A stretch of 64,000 nt of DNA from Rhodobacteraceae bacterium HLUCCA12. Its GTDB lineage: Bacteria; Pseudomonadota; Alphaproteobacteria; Rhodobacterales; Rhodobacteraceae. The notes under the pieces were generated by a model. That model was not told the origin of the DNA. It saw only the letters and a list, made by a program, of their open reading frames with translations, and made no database searches. The stretch is from positions 1-64,000 of the forward strand of contig LJSV01000006.1 of NCBI GenBank assembly GCA_001314715.1. The letters are read 5' to 3'. The position numbers and the translations under genes are program-made. This document shows positions 17,332 to 25,764 of this stretch, piece by piece. Each line of letters begins with the position of its first letter. The first letter of the stretch is position 1.

Positions 17332-18354
17332 TCAGCCCTTTTTCAGGCAGCGGTTGCCCAGAACCTCGGCGATCTGAACGGCATTGAGCGCCGCGCCCTT
17401 GCGCAGGTTGTCGGACACGCACCACAGATTGATGCCGTTCTCGATCGTGGAATCCTGCCGGATACGGCTGACAAAGGTGGCGAAATCGCCCACGCAATCG
17501 ACCGGGGTGATATAGCCGCCGTCCTCGCGCTTGTCGACGACAAGAATTCCGGGCGATTCGCGCAATATGTCGCGGGCTTCGTGCTCGTCCAGGAAATCCT
17601 CGAACTCGATATTGATGGCCTCGGCATGGCCGACAAAGACCGGAACGCGCACGCAGGTCGCGGTCAGCTTGATCGCAGGGTCCATGATCTTCTTGGTTTC
17701 GGCGACCATCTTCCACTCTTCCTTGGTCGAGCCGTCGTCCAGGAAGACATCGATATGCGGGATCACGTTGAACGCGATCTGCTTGGGATAGACCGAAGGT
17801 GCAACCTCCTGACCCGGCACATACATGCCCTTGGTCTGGTTCCACAGCTCGTCCATCGCCTCCTTGCCGGTGCCCGATACCGACTGATAGGTGCTCACCA
17901 CCACACGCTTGATCGTGGCGCGGTCGTGCAACGGCTTGAGCGCGACAACCATCTGCGCGGTCGAACAGTTGGGGTTGGCGATGATGTTCTTCTTGGCGTA
18001 GCCGTCAACGGCCGCGGCGTTCACCTCGGGCACGACCAGCGGCACATCGGGGTCGTAACGATAGAGTGACGAGTTGTCGATCACCACGCAGCCCTGGCCG
18101 GCGGCAATGGGGGCGTATTTCTTGGTCGCGTCCGAGCCGATGGCGAAAAAGGCAATGTCCCAGCCCGTGAAATCGAACTGTTCGAGGTCCTGGCACTTCA
18201 GGGTCATGTCGCCAAAGCTGCACTCGGTGCCCAGGCTGCGACGCGATGCCAGAACGGCAATCTCATCGACCGGGAATTCCCGCTCTGCCAGAATGTTCAG
18301 CATTTCGCGGCCCACATTCCCCGTGGCACCGACAACGACGACCTTGTAGCCCAT
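17332..18354 (-). CDS. asd: aspartate-semialdehyde dehydrogenase
   Basis: The 340-residue NADPH enzyme reduces aspartyl phosphate to aspartate semialdehyde on the path to lysine/diaminopimelate, threonine and methionine. It shows the N-terminal NADP loop VVVVGATGNVGREML, the phosphate-binding ASRRSLGTE, the catalytic Cys in NIIANPNCSTAQMV (about residue 130), and conserved VSTYQSVSGTGKEAMDEL. Length is normal for the bacterial enzyme. It is a single gene here, followed by a hairpin and T-run at 17274-17299, with a sulfotransferase gene converging on it. Confidence 0.95.
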   Translation of the reverse strand: MGYKVVVVGATGNVGREMLNILAEREFPVDEIAVLASRRSLGTECSFGDMTLKCQDLEQFDFTGWDIAFFAIGSDATKKYAPIAAGQGCVVIDNSSLYRYDPDVPLVVPEVNAAAVDGYAKKNIIANPNCSTAQMVVALKPLHDRATIKRVVVSTYQSVSGTGKEAMDELWNQTKGMYVPGQEVAPSVYPKQIAFNVIPHIDVFLDDGSTKEEWKMVAETKKIMDPAIKLTATCVRVPVFVGHAEAINIEFEDFLDEHEARDILRESPGILVVDKREDGGYITPVDCVGDFATFVSRIRQDSTIENGINLWCVSDNLRKGAALNAVQIAEVLGNRCLKKG

Positions 18355-18442
18355 ATGAACCTCCTTTGTGTTCGTGGCCAGCGGGGGGCATACACCATGC
18401 TGCGCCGCAGTGAAAGGCCCCCGCGCGCAGGATCAGGCAAGA

Positions 18443-19624
18443 TCAGTCGGTGCGATCTTGCGAAAAGGCGTAGATCGCGCAACCCGCCAGCACCAGCACA
18501 CCGAAGAACAGGAACAGCGCACCATAGGGCGCGCCGACGGTCTCGCCCGGCACGGCGGCATAGACGCGCTTGGACAGGACTTGCAGCACGCCGACCCCGC
18601 CAATGGAAAACATGTTCAGCAGCGTGACGCCGCGGCCCAGCAGATGCGACGGAAAAAAGCTGCGGCCATGCGCCATGAGAAGCGGAAACGACATGCCCAG
18701 GATGCCCACCGCCGACAAAAGGACCGCCGAACGCCAGTACCCGGACTCCGGCATCCACCAAAGCACGATCAGGCAGAGCCCGGACAGGATATTGCCCGCC
18801 AGCGCCACGCCCTTGCGGGTGCCGAAGATCCGGTCCAGCGGGCCATAGGCGAAGGCGCCGATCACCATGGCAAAGGCCATGATCAGTGTCGCCTGACCGA
18901 TGGCGATGGAATCGGCACCATACACATCGGCGTAATAGGGGCCGATCCAGAGCCCGCGCAACCCCGCCGCCGGCGCATAGTTGACGAACAGAAGCGGCAG
19001 GATCAGCCACACTGCCGGAATGCGCAGCACATCCAGCAACGAGCCTTTGCCCTGCCCCGGTTCGCGTTCGACCGCCGGCGGGTCCATCACGAACCGCCAC
19101 AGCGCCAGCCCGGTCAGGACGGTCAGCACCGCCAGGGCCGTGACCGTCTCGCGCCAGCCAAAGGTCTCGGCGGCCCAGGCCAGCGGCCAGGCTCCGGCGA
19201 TGTTGCCCAGGGTGCCGACGCCGATGATCGCCCCGGCCAGCGTCGCAAAGACCCGCGCCGAATAGACCCGGCCGAAGATGTAGTAGGACGCCATCAGAAC
19301 CGGGGAACACCCTGCACCGATCAACACCATCGACAGATGCAGATGCCACGGCGCCGAAGCCAGCGCGAACACCACCGCGCCAGCGCCCCCGGCAACACCC
19401 ATCAGCCAGGCCACCGTGCGGCGCGGCCCCAGCGTGTCCAGCGCCCAGCCGACAGGGATCTGCATCAGCGCAAAGCTCAGGAACCACAGTCCCGACGATA
19501 GCGCCAGGTCGTCCGCCCCGGCGCCCAGATCGCGCCCCAGCACCGGCGTCAGCACCGCCAGGAACGCCCGGTAGAACTGGCTCAGCACATATCCGAGCAC
19601 CAGAAAGCCGATTCCGATCTTCAT
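18443..19624 (-). CDS. MFS transporter
   Basis: The 393-residue integral membrane protein has about 12 hydrophobic segments. It begins with the first helix MKIGIGFLVLGYVLSQFYRA and has the loop 2-3 motif GWALDTLGPRRTVAWL, a variant of the MFS GxLaDrxGrr motif. A second such loop, GPLDRIFGTRKGVAL, follows the middle break at about residue 200, as expected for two six-helix halves. The substrate cannot be inferred; neighbours (asd and rppH) give no clue. ATG 19624 is the only sensible start before a hydrophobic helix. Confidence 0.85.
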   Translation of the reverse strand: MKIGIGFLVLGYVLSQFYRAFLAVLTPVLGRDLGAGADDLALSSGLWFLSFALMQIPVGWALDTLGPRRTVAWLMGVAGGAGAVVFALASAPWHLHLSMVLIGAGCSPVLMASYYIFGRVYSARVFATLAGAIIGVGTLGNIAGAWPLAWAAETFGWRETVTALAVLTVLTGLALWRFVMDPPAVEREPGQGKGSLLDVLRIPAVWLILPLLFVNYAPAAGLRGLWIGPYYADVYGADSIAIGQATLIMAFAMVIGAFAYGPLDRIFGTRKGVALAGNILSGLCLIVLWWMPESGYWRSAVLLSAVGILGMSFPLLMAHGRSFFPSHLLGRGVTLLNMFSIGGVGVLQVLSKRVYAAVPGETVGAPYGALFLFFGVLVLAGCAIYAFSQDRTD

Positions 19625-19712
19625 TCGCCTGCCTGCCGTTTCTCAACATGTGAAATATTGAGCGACCATTGCCCAGATTTAAGGCAAGGTCCAGACCGGC
19701 CGGGCCGGTCGT

Positions 19713-20198
19713 TCAGGCCAGATGCTCGCGGAATGCGTCGATCACCTGCTCATAGATCGCGCGCTTGAACGGCACGATGGCCCCCAGCATCTGATCCGCG
19801 TCGATCCAGCGCCAACGCGAGAACTCGGGATGCGGCTGGTCGATGTCGATCTGCGCGTCGTCGCCCAGAAACCGCATCAGGAACCACCGCTGCTGTTGTC
19901 CGCGAAACCGGCCCTTCCAGATCCGCGGCACGATGTCATGCGGCAGATCGTATGCCAGCGGCTGCGGCGTCTCGGACAGGATCTCGACCAGATCGGGCGT
20001 TACCCCGATCTCTTCGCGCAATTCGCGCAGGGCGGCGGTGCGCGCATCTTCGCCCGCATCGACACCGCCCTGCGGCATCTGCCATGCCGGGGCCTGCGTG
20101 TCGATCCGCTGCCCGGCAAAGATCTTGCCCTCGCGGTTGATCAGCATCACGCCCACGCACGGCCGGTACGGCAGCGCGGCAATCTCGTCCGGCGTCAT
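19713..20198 (-). CDS. rppH: RNA pyrophosphohydrolase RppH
   Basis: This 161-residue NUDIX hydrolase removes pyrophosphate from 5'-triphosphorylated RNA and so triggers mRNA decay. The NUDIX box is [20 protein letters not shown] at about residues 44-63, followed by IGV. The protein begins [23 protein letters not shown] and has WQMPQGG before the box and the RppH-typical [13 protein letters not shown]. The start ATG 20198 overlaps the ctpA stop at 20195 (ATGA), so the two are co-transcribed. Orthologues in alphaproteobacteria have the same length and context beside a C-terminal processing protease. Confidence 0.93.
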   Translation of the reverse strand: MTPDEIAALPYRPCVGVMLINREGKIFAGQRIDTQAPAWQMPQGGVDAGEDARTAALRELREEIGVTPDLVEILSETPQPLAYDLPHDIVPRIWKGRFRGQQQRWFLMRFLGDDAQIDIDQPHPEFSRWRWIDADQMLGAIVPFKRAIYEQVIDAFREHLA

Positions 20199-21526
20199 TG
20201 ACCACCGTTCATTGCCGACAGACCGCGCAGGATGTCCAGCGCATAGGCCAGCTGGTAATCCTCATCGCGCAGGCGGGCGACTTCTTCGGCGGCGCGCTCT
20301 TCCTCTTCCATCATGCGCCGCTCGTCGTCCGAAATATCCTGCTGTCCGATCGCGCCACGCAGGCTGGACTCGGTGCGCGGCGGCCGCGCCTCGTCGTCCT
20401 CGTCGCCGATATCGCCGCGCTGCGGCTGCGGCACCACGATATCGGGCGCCACACCCAGCGCCTGAATCGACCGGCCTGACGGCGTATAGTACAGCGATGT
20501 CGTCAACCGCATCGCCCCGTCGCCGCGCAGCGGGATCAGAGACTGGACCGACCCCTTGCCAAAGCTGCGCGTGCCCACGACCACGGCACGGCGATGATCC
20601 TGCAATGCGCCCGCGACGATCTCTGAGGCCGAGGCGGAACCGCCGTTGATCAGCACCACCATCGGCCGCCCCTCGATCAGATCGCCGGCTGTCGCGTTGT
20701 GGCGCTCGCCCTCGGCATTGTCGCGGGCGCGCGTCGAAACGATCTCGCCCTGTTCAAGGAAGGCATCCGACACCCGGATCGCCTGCATCAGCAAACCGCC
20801 CGGATTGTTGCGCATGTCCAGAACGACGCCGCGCAGGTTGTCGATCCCGCCCAGTTCATCGACCGCCTCGTCAAGTTCGGATTGCAGCGTGTCATAGGTC
20901 TGTTCGTTGAATGTGGTCAACCGCATGACCACGATATCGCCCTCGATCCGGGTCCGGACGGCCTGAATGCGGATCGTGTCGCGGATGATGGACAGATCGA
21001 ACGGCTCGCGTTCGCCTTCGCGCACGATGGTAATGATGATCTCGGAACCGACCGGGCCGCGCATCAGTTCCACGGCATCGGGCAGCGTCAGGCCCATCAG
21101 CGATTCGCCATCGACATGGGTGATCACGTCGCCCGGCTCGACCCCGGCATCGTCCGCGGGCGTGTCGTCGATCGGCGCGATCACGCGCACCATGCCGTCC
21201 TGCTGCGAAATCTCGATCCCCAGACCGCCGAAGGCACCGCGCGTCTGAACCTGCATGTCCTCGTAGTCCTCGGGGGCAAGATAGCTGGAATGCGGATCGA
21301 GCGAGCTGAGCATGCCGTTGATGGCAGCCTGGATCAGTTCGCCGGTGTCGACGTCGTTGACATATTGGGCGCGGATGCGTTCGAACACATCGCCGAAAAG
21401 GTCAAGCTGCTGATAAACCGACTGTTCGCGGTCCTGTTCCTGCGCGATCAGGGGCGCGGCAACCTGCGTGGTGATCAGGATGCCGCCCACGATACCCGCC
21501 ATCGCCGCCAGTAGATGTTTTCTCAT
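20195..21526 (-). CDS. ctpA: S41 carboxyl-terminal processing protease
   Basis: The 443-residue periplasmic protease has an N-terminal signal peptide or anchor ([20 protein letters not shown]). A PDZ domain follows at about 85-170 ([32 protein letters not shown]). The catalytic S41 domain has the Ser in [20 protein letters not shown] and Lys in [18 protein letters not shown]. The acidic C-terminal tail ([13 protein letters not shown]) is a common alphaproteobacterial feature. Family members trim envelope proteins and peptidoglycan hydrolases. It sits downstream of gpmI-envC, 57 bp from the envC stop, so cell-wall work is a fair inference. Confidence 0.92.
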   Translation of the reverse strand: MRKHLLAAMAGIVGGILITTQVAAPLIAQEQDREQSVYQQLDLFGDVFERIRAQYVNDVDTGELIQAAINGMLSSLDPHSSYLAPEDYEDMQVQTRGAFGGLGIEISQQDGMVRVIAPIDDTPADDAGVEPGDVITHVDGESLMGLTLPDAVELMRGPVGSEIIITIVREGEREPFDLSIIRDTIRIQAVRTRIEGDIVVMRLTTFNEQTYDTLQSELDEAVDELGGIDNLRGVVLDMRNNPGGLLMQAIRVSDAFLEQGEIVSTRARDNAEGERHNATAGDLIEGRPMVVLINGGSASASEIVAGALQDHRRAVVVGTRSFGKGSVQSLIPLRGDGAMRLTTSLYYTPSGRSIQALGVAPDIVVPQPQRGDIGDEDDEARPPRTESSLRGAIGQQDISDDERRMMEEEERAAEEVARLRDEDYQLAYALDILRGLSAMNGGQ

Positions 21527-21583
21527 ATTCTCTTCCCGTTTCGTCGCGCCTGCCAGGGCATTGCCCGGTCTGTATCTTGGCCT

Positions 21584-22714
21584 CTATCGATCCGGCCCAG
21601 TCAAGTCGAACCAGACTTCCGGGTCAATGGCCTCGCCGTCGTCCCTGACTTCCAGATACAGGGTTTCGCTGCGACCCGCCACCGACGGGTTTGACAGGAA
21701 CTCGGTATCCGTAGGCAGGGAACCCGGCATGAGTCCCATCGGGTCGCCCTGCGCGACCACTTCGCCGACCCGAGGGTAAACCAGATCCAGCCCCGCCAAC
21801 ACCAGCAGATTCCCCTCGCCCGGCTCAATCAAGATCACATTTCCGTAGTCCAGCAACGGGCCGCGATATCGCACCGTCCCCGCCCAGGGCGCGGTCACCA
21901 GCGCGCCCGGTTCGGTTGCCAGCACCAGGCCCGGCCGCGTCACCCCGGCGGCATCTGGCTCGCCCGCGCGGCGCAGCACCGTGCCCTGGACCGGCAAGGG
22001 CAGACGCCCTCGCGCATCGCTGAAATCCGCAACCGGCTCCTCGGTCTCGACGGGGGCCTCGGCCAGCCCGGTCGCCAGCGCATCCAGCGTCTGCGCAGAC
22101 TCCAGCAGCGCCATCATCGCCGCTTCGTCCTCGGCCATGCGCGCTGGCGGATCGCGTCGGTCGGCGATGGCCTGGCTCAGGTCGCTGCGCGCCTCCTGCA
22201 AGCTGCGCAAACCCAGCGAAAGGGTTTCAACCGCCGTCTCGCGCAGCCGCCGCAAGGTCTCGATCTCGCGCAGCAGGGCGCCGATCCGGTCGGCCTCGGC
22301 CTGCATTGATGGCGCCAGATCCGACAGCATCATCCCCGCGCGCGCGGTGCCCAACGGACCGTCGGGATGCACCAGCAGCGCCGGCCCCTCGACCCGCTCG
22401 ACCGCCATCATCGCCGCCAGCAGGCGCGAGACCTCTTCGCTCTGTTGCTCGAACTGGCGCCGGATGGTTGCCTCGCGCAGGGTCGCTTCACGTAGGCCCG
22501 CGCGCAGGGCCGACAGACCCGATTCATGCGCTCGGATCGTCTCGCTCAGGGCGGCAACCTGGTCGCGCGCATCGCGGGCCTCGACCAGGCCGTCGATCGC
22601 CTCGACCAGCGCCAGCGCGGCGTCACGCGCTGTTTGCGCCGGATCGTCGGCAGCCGCCGCCGGCATCGTCAGGCCGAACGCCAGAGCCACCGCCACGATC
22701 CGCATCAGCGCCAT
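21584..22714 (-). CDS. EnvC-like murein hydrolase activator
   Basis: The 376-residue exported protein begins MALMRIVAVALAFGLTMPAAAA (signal peptide), followed by coiled coil through about residue 220 (rich in Glu, Arg, Ala and Leu). The C-terminal LytM/M23 domain (about 240-370) carries VTAPWAGTVRYRGPLLDYGNV but lacks the zinc ligands: the usual HG is PG in LIEPGEGNLL, and the HxH motif is replaced by AGL. Like EnvC it should therefore activate amidases rather than cut peptidoglycan. Start ATG 22714 abuts the gpmI stop (TGATG). The frame to 22915 is inside gpmI. Confidence 0.85.
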   Translation of the reverse strand: MALMRIVAVALAFGLTMPAAAADDPAQTARDAALALVEAIDGLVEARDARDQVAALSETIRAHESGLSALRAGLREATLREATIRRQFEQQSEEVSRLLAAMMAVERVEGPALLVHPDGPLGTARAGMMLSDLAPSMQAEADRIGALLREIETLRRLRETAVETLSLGLRSLQEARSDLSQAIADRRDPPARMAEDEAAMMALLESAQTLDALATGLAEAPVETEEPVADFSDARGRLPLPVQGTVLRRAGEPDAAGVTRPGLVLATEPGALVTAPWAGTVRYRGPLLDYGNVILIEPGEGNLLVLAGLDLVYPRVGEVVAQGDPMGLMPGSLPTDTEFLSNPSVAGRSETLYLEVRDDGEAIDPEVWFDLTGPDR

Positions 22715-24234
22715 CACGCCTCGATCAGGCTGTGGCCCGTCATCTCGGGCGGTTTCGCAAGCCCCATTAGATCCAGCAGGGTCGGCGCGACATCGGCCAG
22801 CCGGCCATCGGCCAGCCGCACCCCCGGCGGACCCCCGAACAGCACCATGGGCACCGGGTTGGTCGTGTGCGCCGTGTGCGGCCCGCCGGTGACCGGATCG
22901 ATCATCTGCTCGCAATTGCCGTGATCGGCCGTCAGCAGCATCGCCCCGCCCGCTGCCTCCAGCGCGGCGAGGGCGCGGCCAAGGCCGGCGTCGACCGCCT
23001 CGACCGCCCGGATCGCGGCCGCCAGATCGCCGGTATGACCAACCATGTCGGGGTTGGCATAGTTCACGACGATCAGATCATACCCCTCGCCAATCGCCTG
23101 CACCAGTCGGTCGGTCACCGCCGCCGACGCCATTTCGGGCGCCATGTCATAGGTCGCGACCCTCGGACTGGGGGGCATGAAACGGTCCTCGCCCGCCTCC
23201 GCAGCTTCGCGCCCGCCATTGAGGAAAAAGGTGACATGGGGATATTTCTCGGTCTCGGCCAGACGAAACTGGCGCAGCCCGTGGCGCGCCACCCAGGCAC
23301 CCAGCGTGTTGACGATTGTGCGCTTGGGAAAGGCCGTATGCATGAAGGCGTTGTGGGCGTCGGAATATTCCACCATTCCCAACAACATCGCCCAGTCCAC
23401 ACGATGCCCGCGATCGAACCCGTGGAACGAGGGCGCACCGATCGCGGCCATGATCTCGCGCGCACGATCAGCGCGGAAATTGAGGCAAAAGAAACCGTCG
23501 CCGCCGCGCGCCCCGGCATAGTCGCCGATCACGGTGGGCTGGATGAATTCGTCGGTCTCACCCCGCTCATATGCCTGCGCGACGGCACGGGCGGCATCGA
23601 CAGCCGCCGCCCCCTGACCGCGAATCATGGCGGCATAGGCGCGCTCGACCCGCTCCCAGCGCGAATCGCGGTCCATCGCCCAGTAGCGGCCGATCACGGT
23701 GGCGATGCGCGCCCCCTGCGGCAGCCAGGCCGCCAGATCGTCGATGAACCCTGCCGCCGACAGCGGCGCCACGTCGCGCCCGTCGGTCAGGGCATGGATC
23801 GCCACCGGAACCCCGGCCTCGACCAGCGCCGACACGGCGGCCTTCAGATGGTTGACATGGCCATGCACGCCACCATCCGACACCACGGCCATCAGATGCG
23901 CCGTGCCTTCGCTGTCATGCATGCGGTCGATGAACTCGCACAGGCCGGGGTTGCGCACGAAGGAGCCATCCTCGACCGCCAGATCGATCTGGCCAAGATC
24001 CATCGCCACTACCCGGCCCGCGCCGATATTGGTGTGACCAACCTCGGAATTGCCCATCTGCCCCCCGGGCAAGCCGACATCGCGACCATGCGTGATCAAG
24101 GTCGCATGCGGGCAACCCGCCATCAACGCGTCGAAATGGGGCGTTTGCGCCAAGGCAACGGCATTGCCCTCGGATGTCCGGCCGATCCCCCAGCCATCGA
24201 GGATGCACAGCACAACGGGTCTGGGTCTGGTCAT
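22714..24234 (-). CDS. gpmI: 2,3-bisphosphoglycerate-independent phosphoglycerate mutase
   Basis: The 506-residue Mn-dependent glycolytic enzyme interconverts 3- and 2-phosphoglycerate. It begins RPRPVVLCILDGWGIG (first metal Asp). The catalytic Ser is in GGQMGNSEVGHTNIGAGR, about residue 63. HALTDGRDVAP, RYWAMDRD and a metal cluster NYANPDMVGHTGD / LLTADHGNCEQM follow. Length is normal. Gene order gpmI-envC-ctpA-rppH is common in Rhodobacterales. It is transcribed away from the transposon-bearing intergenic region. Confidence 0.95.
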   Translation of the reverse strand: MTRPRPVVLCILDGWGIGRTSEGNAVALAQTPHFDALMAGCPHATLITHGRDVGLPGGQMGNSEVGHTNIGAGRVVAMDLGQIDLAVEDGSFVRNPGLCEFIDRMHDSEGTAHLMAVVSDGGVHGHVNHLKAAVSALVEAGVPVAIHALTDGRDVAPLSAAGFIDDLAAWLPQGARIATVIGRYWAMDRDSRWERVERAYAAMIRGQGAAAVDAARAVAQAYERGETDEFIQPTVIGDYAGARGGDGFFCLNFRADRAREIMAAIGAPSFHGFDRGHRVDWAMLLGMVEYSDAHNAFMHTAFPKRTIVNTLGAWVARHGLRQFRLAETEKYPHVTFFLNGGREAAEAGEDRFMPPSPRVATYDMAPEMASAAVTDRLVQAIGEGYDLIVVNYANPDMVGHTGDLAAAIRAVEAVDAGLGRALAALEAAGGAMLLTADHGNCEQMIDPVTGGPHTAHTTNPVPMVLFGGPPGVRLADGRLADVAPTLLDLMGLAKPPEMTGHSLIEA

Positions 24235-24350
24235 TCTGGCCTCCGCTCTCGGGCCTATCTATTCGCTTGCCACCGCAGGGGCAATGCCGTGCTCCGGTTT
24301 CGCCCCGAGGCGCGGTTCCGCGCGACGGACCGGCGTCAAGCGCGACAGGC

Positions 24351-24423
24351 AGGGGGCCAGGGGGCTTTGCCCCCTCTTGGCCTGCGGCCAATTCACCCCC
24401 AGGATATTTACGGACAGAAAATG
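24351..24423 (+). repeat. Rhodobacterales-type GC-rich intergenic repeat, copy 1
   Basis: The copy shows three successive small palindromes: GGGGGCTTTGCCCCC at 24359-24373, TTGGCCTGCGGCCAA at 24378-24392, then ATTCACCCCCAGGATATTT. The same layout occurs at 36132-36211 and, inverted, at 27521-27570. It lies beyond the gpmI start, in the 314-bp gap up to the transposon cargo gene. Confidence 0.65.
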
Positions 24424-24462
24424 GCACGGACGATCGCTTTCATTTTCTGTCTGGAAATATCC
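24402..24462. repeat. 22-bp imperfect inverted repeat (large hairpin)
   Basis: The left arm 24402-24423 (GGATATTTacGGACAGAAAATG, in two parts) and right arm 24441-24462 are inverse complements with two mismatches, around a 17-base loop. The right arm ends in GGAAATATCC, which is also the flanking direct repeat of the transposon. The arms look like the tails of two intergenic repeats placed head-on. Confidence 0.75.
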
Positions 24463-24487
24463 GGCCTTATGTATCAAACGCACCAAG
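24463..24487 (+). repeat. left terminal inverted repeat of the transposon
   Basis: The 25-bp end begins GGCCTTATGTATCAAACG and is the exact inverse complement of 27496-27520. The direct repeat GGAAATATCC lies immediately outside (24453-24462). Just inside, CCCCCGCCGGGGGG (24488-24501) is a small palindrome not repeated at the other end. Confidence 0.85.
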
Positions 24488-24548
24488 CCCCCGCCGGGGG
24501 GCCTAGAAATGACTCTCGCAATGCCTGAAATCGTGCAAATATCGTCGG

Positions 24549-25460
24549 ATGCCAGAGATTCGCTTGCCCATTTCAATACTTTACGAGACGTCCGGTCGAA
24601 CGCCGATTTCAGAAGTCATTTTTGCGCTTCAATCTGCGGACAGCATTTCTTCAGATGCGGTCTCGCTTCTGCCGAGCTTGATAGACGGTCTTCGGATCGA
24701 AGAAAGCTCACTAAATGTTCACTCTCTTACGGAAGGATCGTTAAAGGAGGCGCTTTTCCTTGCGCTATTGTTCACCTATCAGGGCGATTTGCAAGAGGAG
24801 GTTCCTCCGATGCTTGAAGGCCTCTTCAATGTCACCGTAAGCGACAAGTACGACACCATCGCAACCGTGGTTTTCCTCACAGTCCTGTTCTACGGGACCG
24901 GAATCGCCATAGATATGGCGAGAAAAGCTCTTACGGACAGTTTGCCGAGGGAGAAGCTGAACGAGTTGATCGACGTTCTTGCGCTTGAAACCGGTAAGTC
25001 ATCATCCGATGTGAGGAGGATTGTGGAAGCGAGGTTTGAGAAGCCCGCAGCGGTCAAGCGCCTCGTTCGATCAGCCAGACAGTTCTTTCGTCCAAGCCAA
25101 AGGGACGGCAATGCCCCCATTGTCGTAGGCCGTGAGGTTCTTTCTAAGGAGCTTGAGGGCCAAGTCCCCTATCCAGGAGACGGTGATGATGACCAAGATT
25201 TTGACCGGTACGCGCCCCATCAACAAGTCACATTAGAGCTTCATGCTCAAGATAAAGATAAAAATGCCACAGGCTGGGCCGCAGTGGCGGAAGCGATCAC
25301 CGACAAGAGGCTGAAAGCTCGCATCATGGAACCAGTTCAGCCTTCCGACATTTGGCAAAAGGAACGTGTCGTCGCTGATATTGTTGTCGTGTCAAAGTTG
25401 ACATCGGACGGATACGTCCCATCCGAGATTCAGATCACTGCCATTTACCCAGACGCCTAG
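24549..25460 (+). CDS. unrecognised one-helix membrane protein, transposon cargo
   Basis: I do not recognise this 303-residue protein. Residues 1-100 look mixed alpha/beta, with LNVHSLTEGSLKEALFLALL at 55-74 resembling an amphipathic helix. One clear membrane segment spans about 103-122 (TIATVVFLTVLFYGTGIAID). Residues 125-185 are a basic helical stretch (SARQFFRPSQR). A linker with a PGDGDDDQDFD acidic run (209-219) precedes a C-terminal beta-rich domain (ITDKRLKARIMEPV, DIVVVSKLTSDGY). ATG 24549 has no good ribosome site. Base composition is distinctly AT-richer than the flanks, which suggests foreign origin. The stop overlaps the convergent DUF6471 stop by 4 bp. Confidence 0.7.
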   Translation: MPEIRLPISILYETSGRTPISEVIFALQSADSISSDAVSLLPSLIDGLRIEESSLNVHSLTEGSLKEALFLALLFTYQGDLQEEVPPMLEGLFNVTVSDKYDTIATVVFLTVLFYGTGIAIDMARKALTDSLPREKLNELIDVLALETGKSSSDVRRIVEARFEKPAAVKRLVRSARQFFRPSQRDGNAPIVVGREVLSKELEGQVPYPGDGDDDQDFDRYAPHQQVTLELHAQDKDKNATGWAAVAEAITDKRLKARIMEPVQPSDIWQKERVVADIVVVSKLTSDGYVPSEIQITAIYPDA

Positions 25461-25663
25461 AATCGCAGTTCATGCACCGCGATAGCCGACAATGCTCTTA
25501 GCATGAAGGCTGCGCTAAACTTTCCCCGCGACAGCTTGTTCCGGATGTTCACTTCCTTATCGCCGATCTTCTCTGCCAACTGCGCGTATGTCACCCCTTG
25601 GCGCTTGAGTTCAGCCTTCAAAAGGTTCGCGGCCTTGGCTTCCCAGTCTGTATGCTCTGGCAT
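25457..25663 (-). CDS. DUF6471 small HTH-like protein
   Basis: The 68-residue protein (MPEHTDWEAKAANLLKAE...) matches DUF6471: LKRQGVTYAQLAEKIGDKE, then NIRNKLSRGKFSAAFMLRAL. The helix pattern is that of a compact helix-turn-helix (an XRE-like AQLAEKIG turn), so DNA binding is likely though unproved. It diverges from the transposase gene across a 101-bp region full of inverted repeats, so it may control the transposase and itself. It converges with the membrane protein gene, their stops overlapping. Confidence 0.75.
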   Translation of the reverse strand: MPEHTDWEAKAANLLKAELKRQGVTYAQLAEKIGDKEVNIRNKLSRGKFSAAFMLRALSAIAVHELRF

Positions 25664-25764
25664 GTGTCACCTATGCTAATAAAAGTACTGCATACGTTAC
25701 TTATGCCCTTGCGCGCGATACGTCAACGTACTATCTTCGTTACTAAGGTAGCGGAGATAGTACA
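25664..25764. promoter_or_regulatory. palindrome-rich divergent control region
   Basis: The region between the DUF6471 and transposase starts has a perfect 9-bp inverted repeat, GTACTATCT (25728-25736) and AGATAGTAC (25755-25763), ending one base before the transposase ATG. It also has GCATA/TATGC around CGTTACT near 25690-25706. GGAG for the transposase lies inside the first repeat's spacer/right arm. Binding there would block translation or transcription of the transposase. Confidence 0.5.

Noticed and set aside
24050-24817. 255-codon open frame crossing the left end of the transposon
   Set aside because: It joins gpmI antisense to transposon sequence across the insertion boundary, so it cannot be an old gene.
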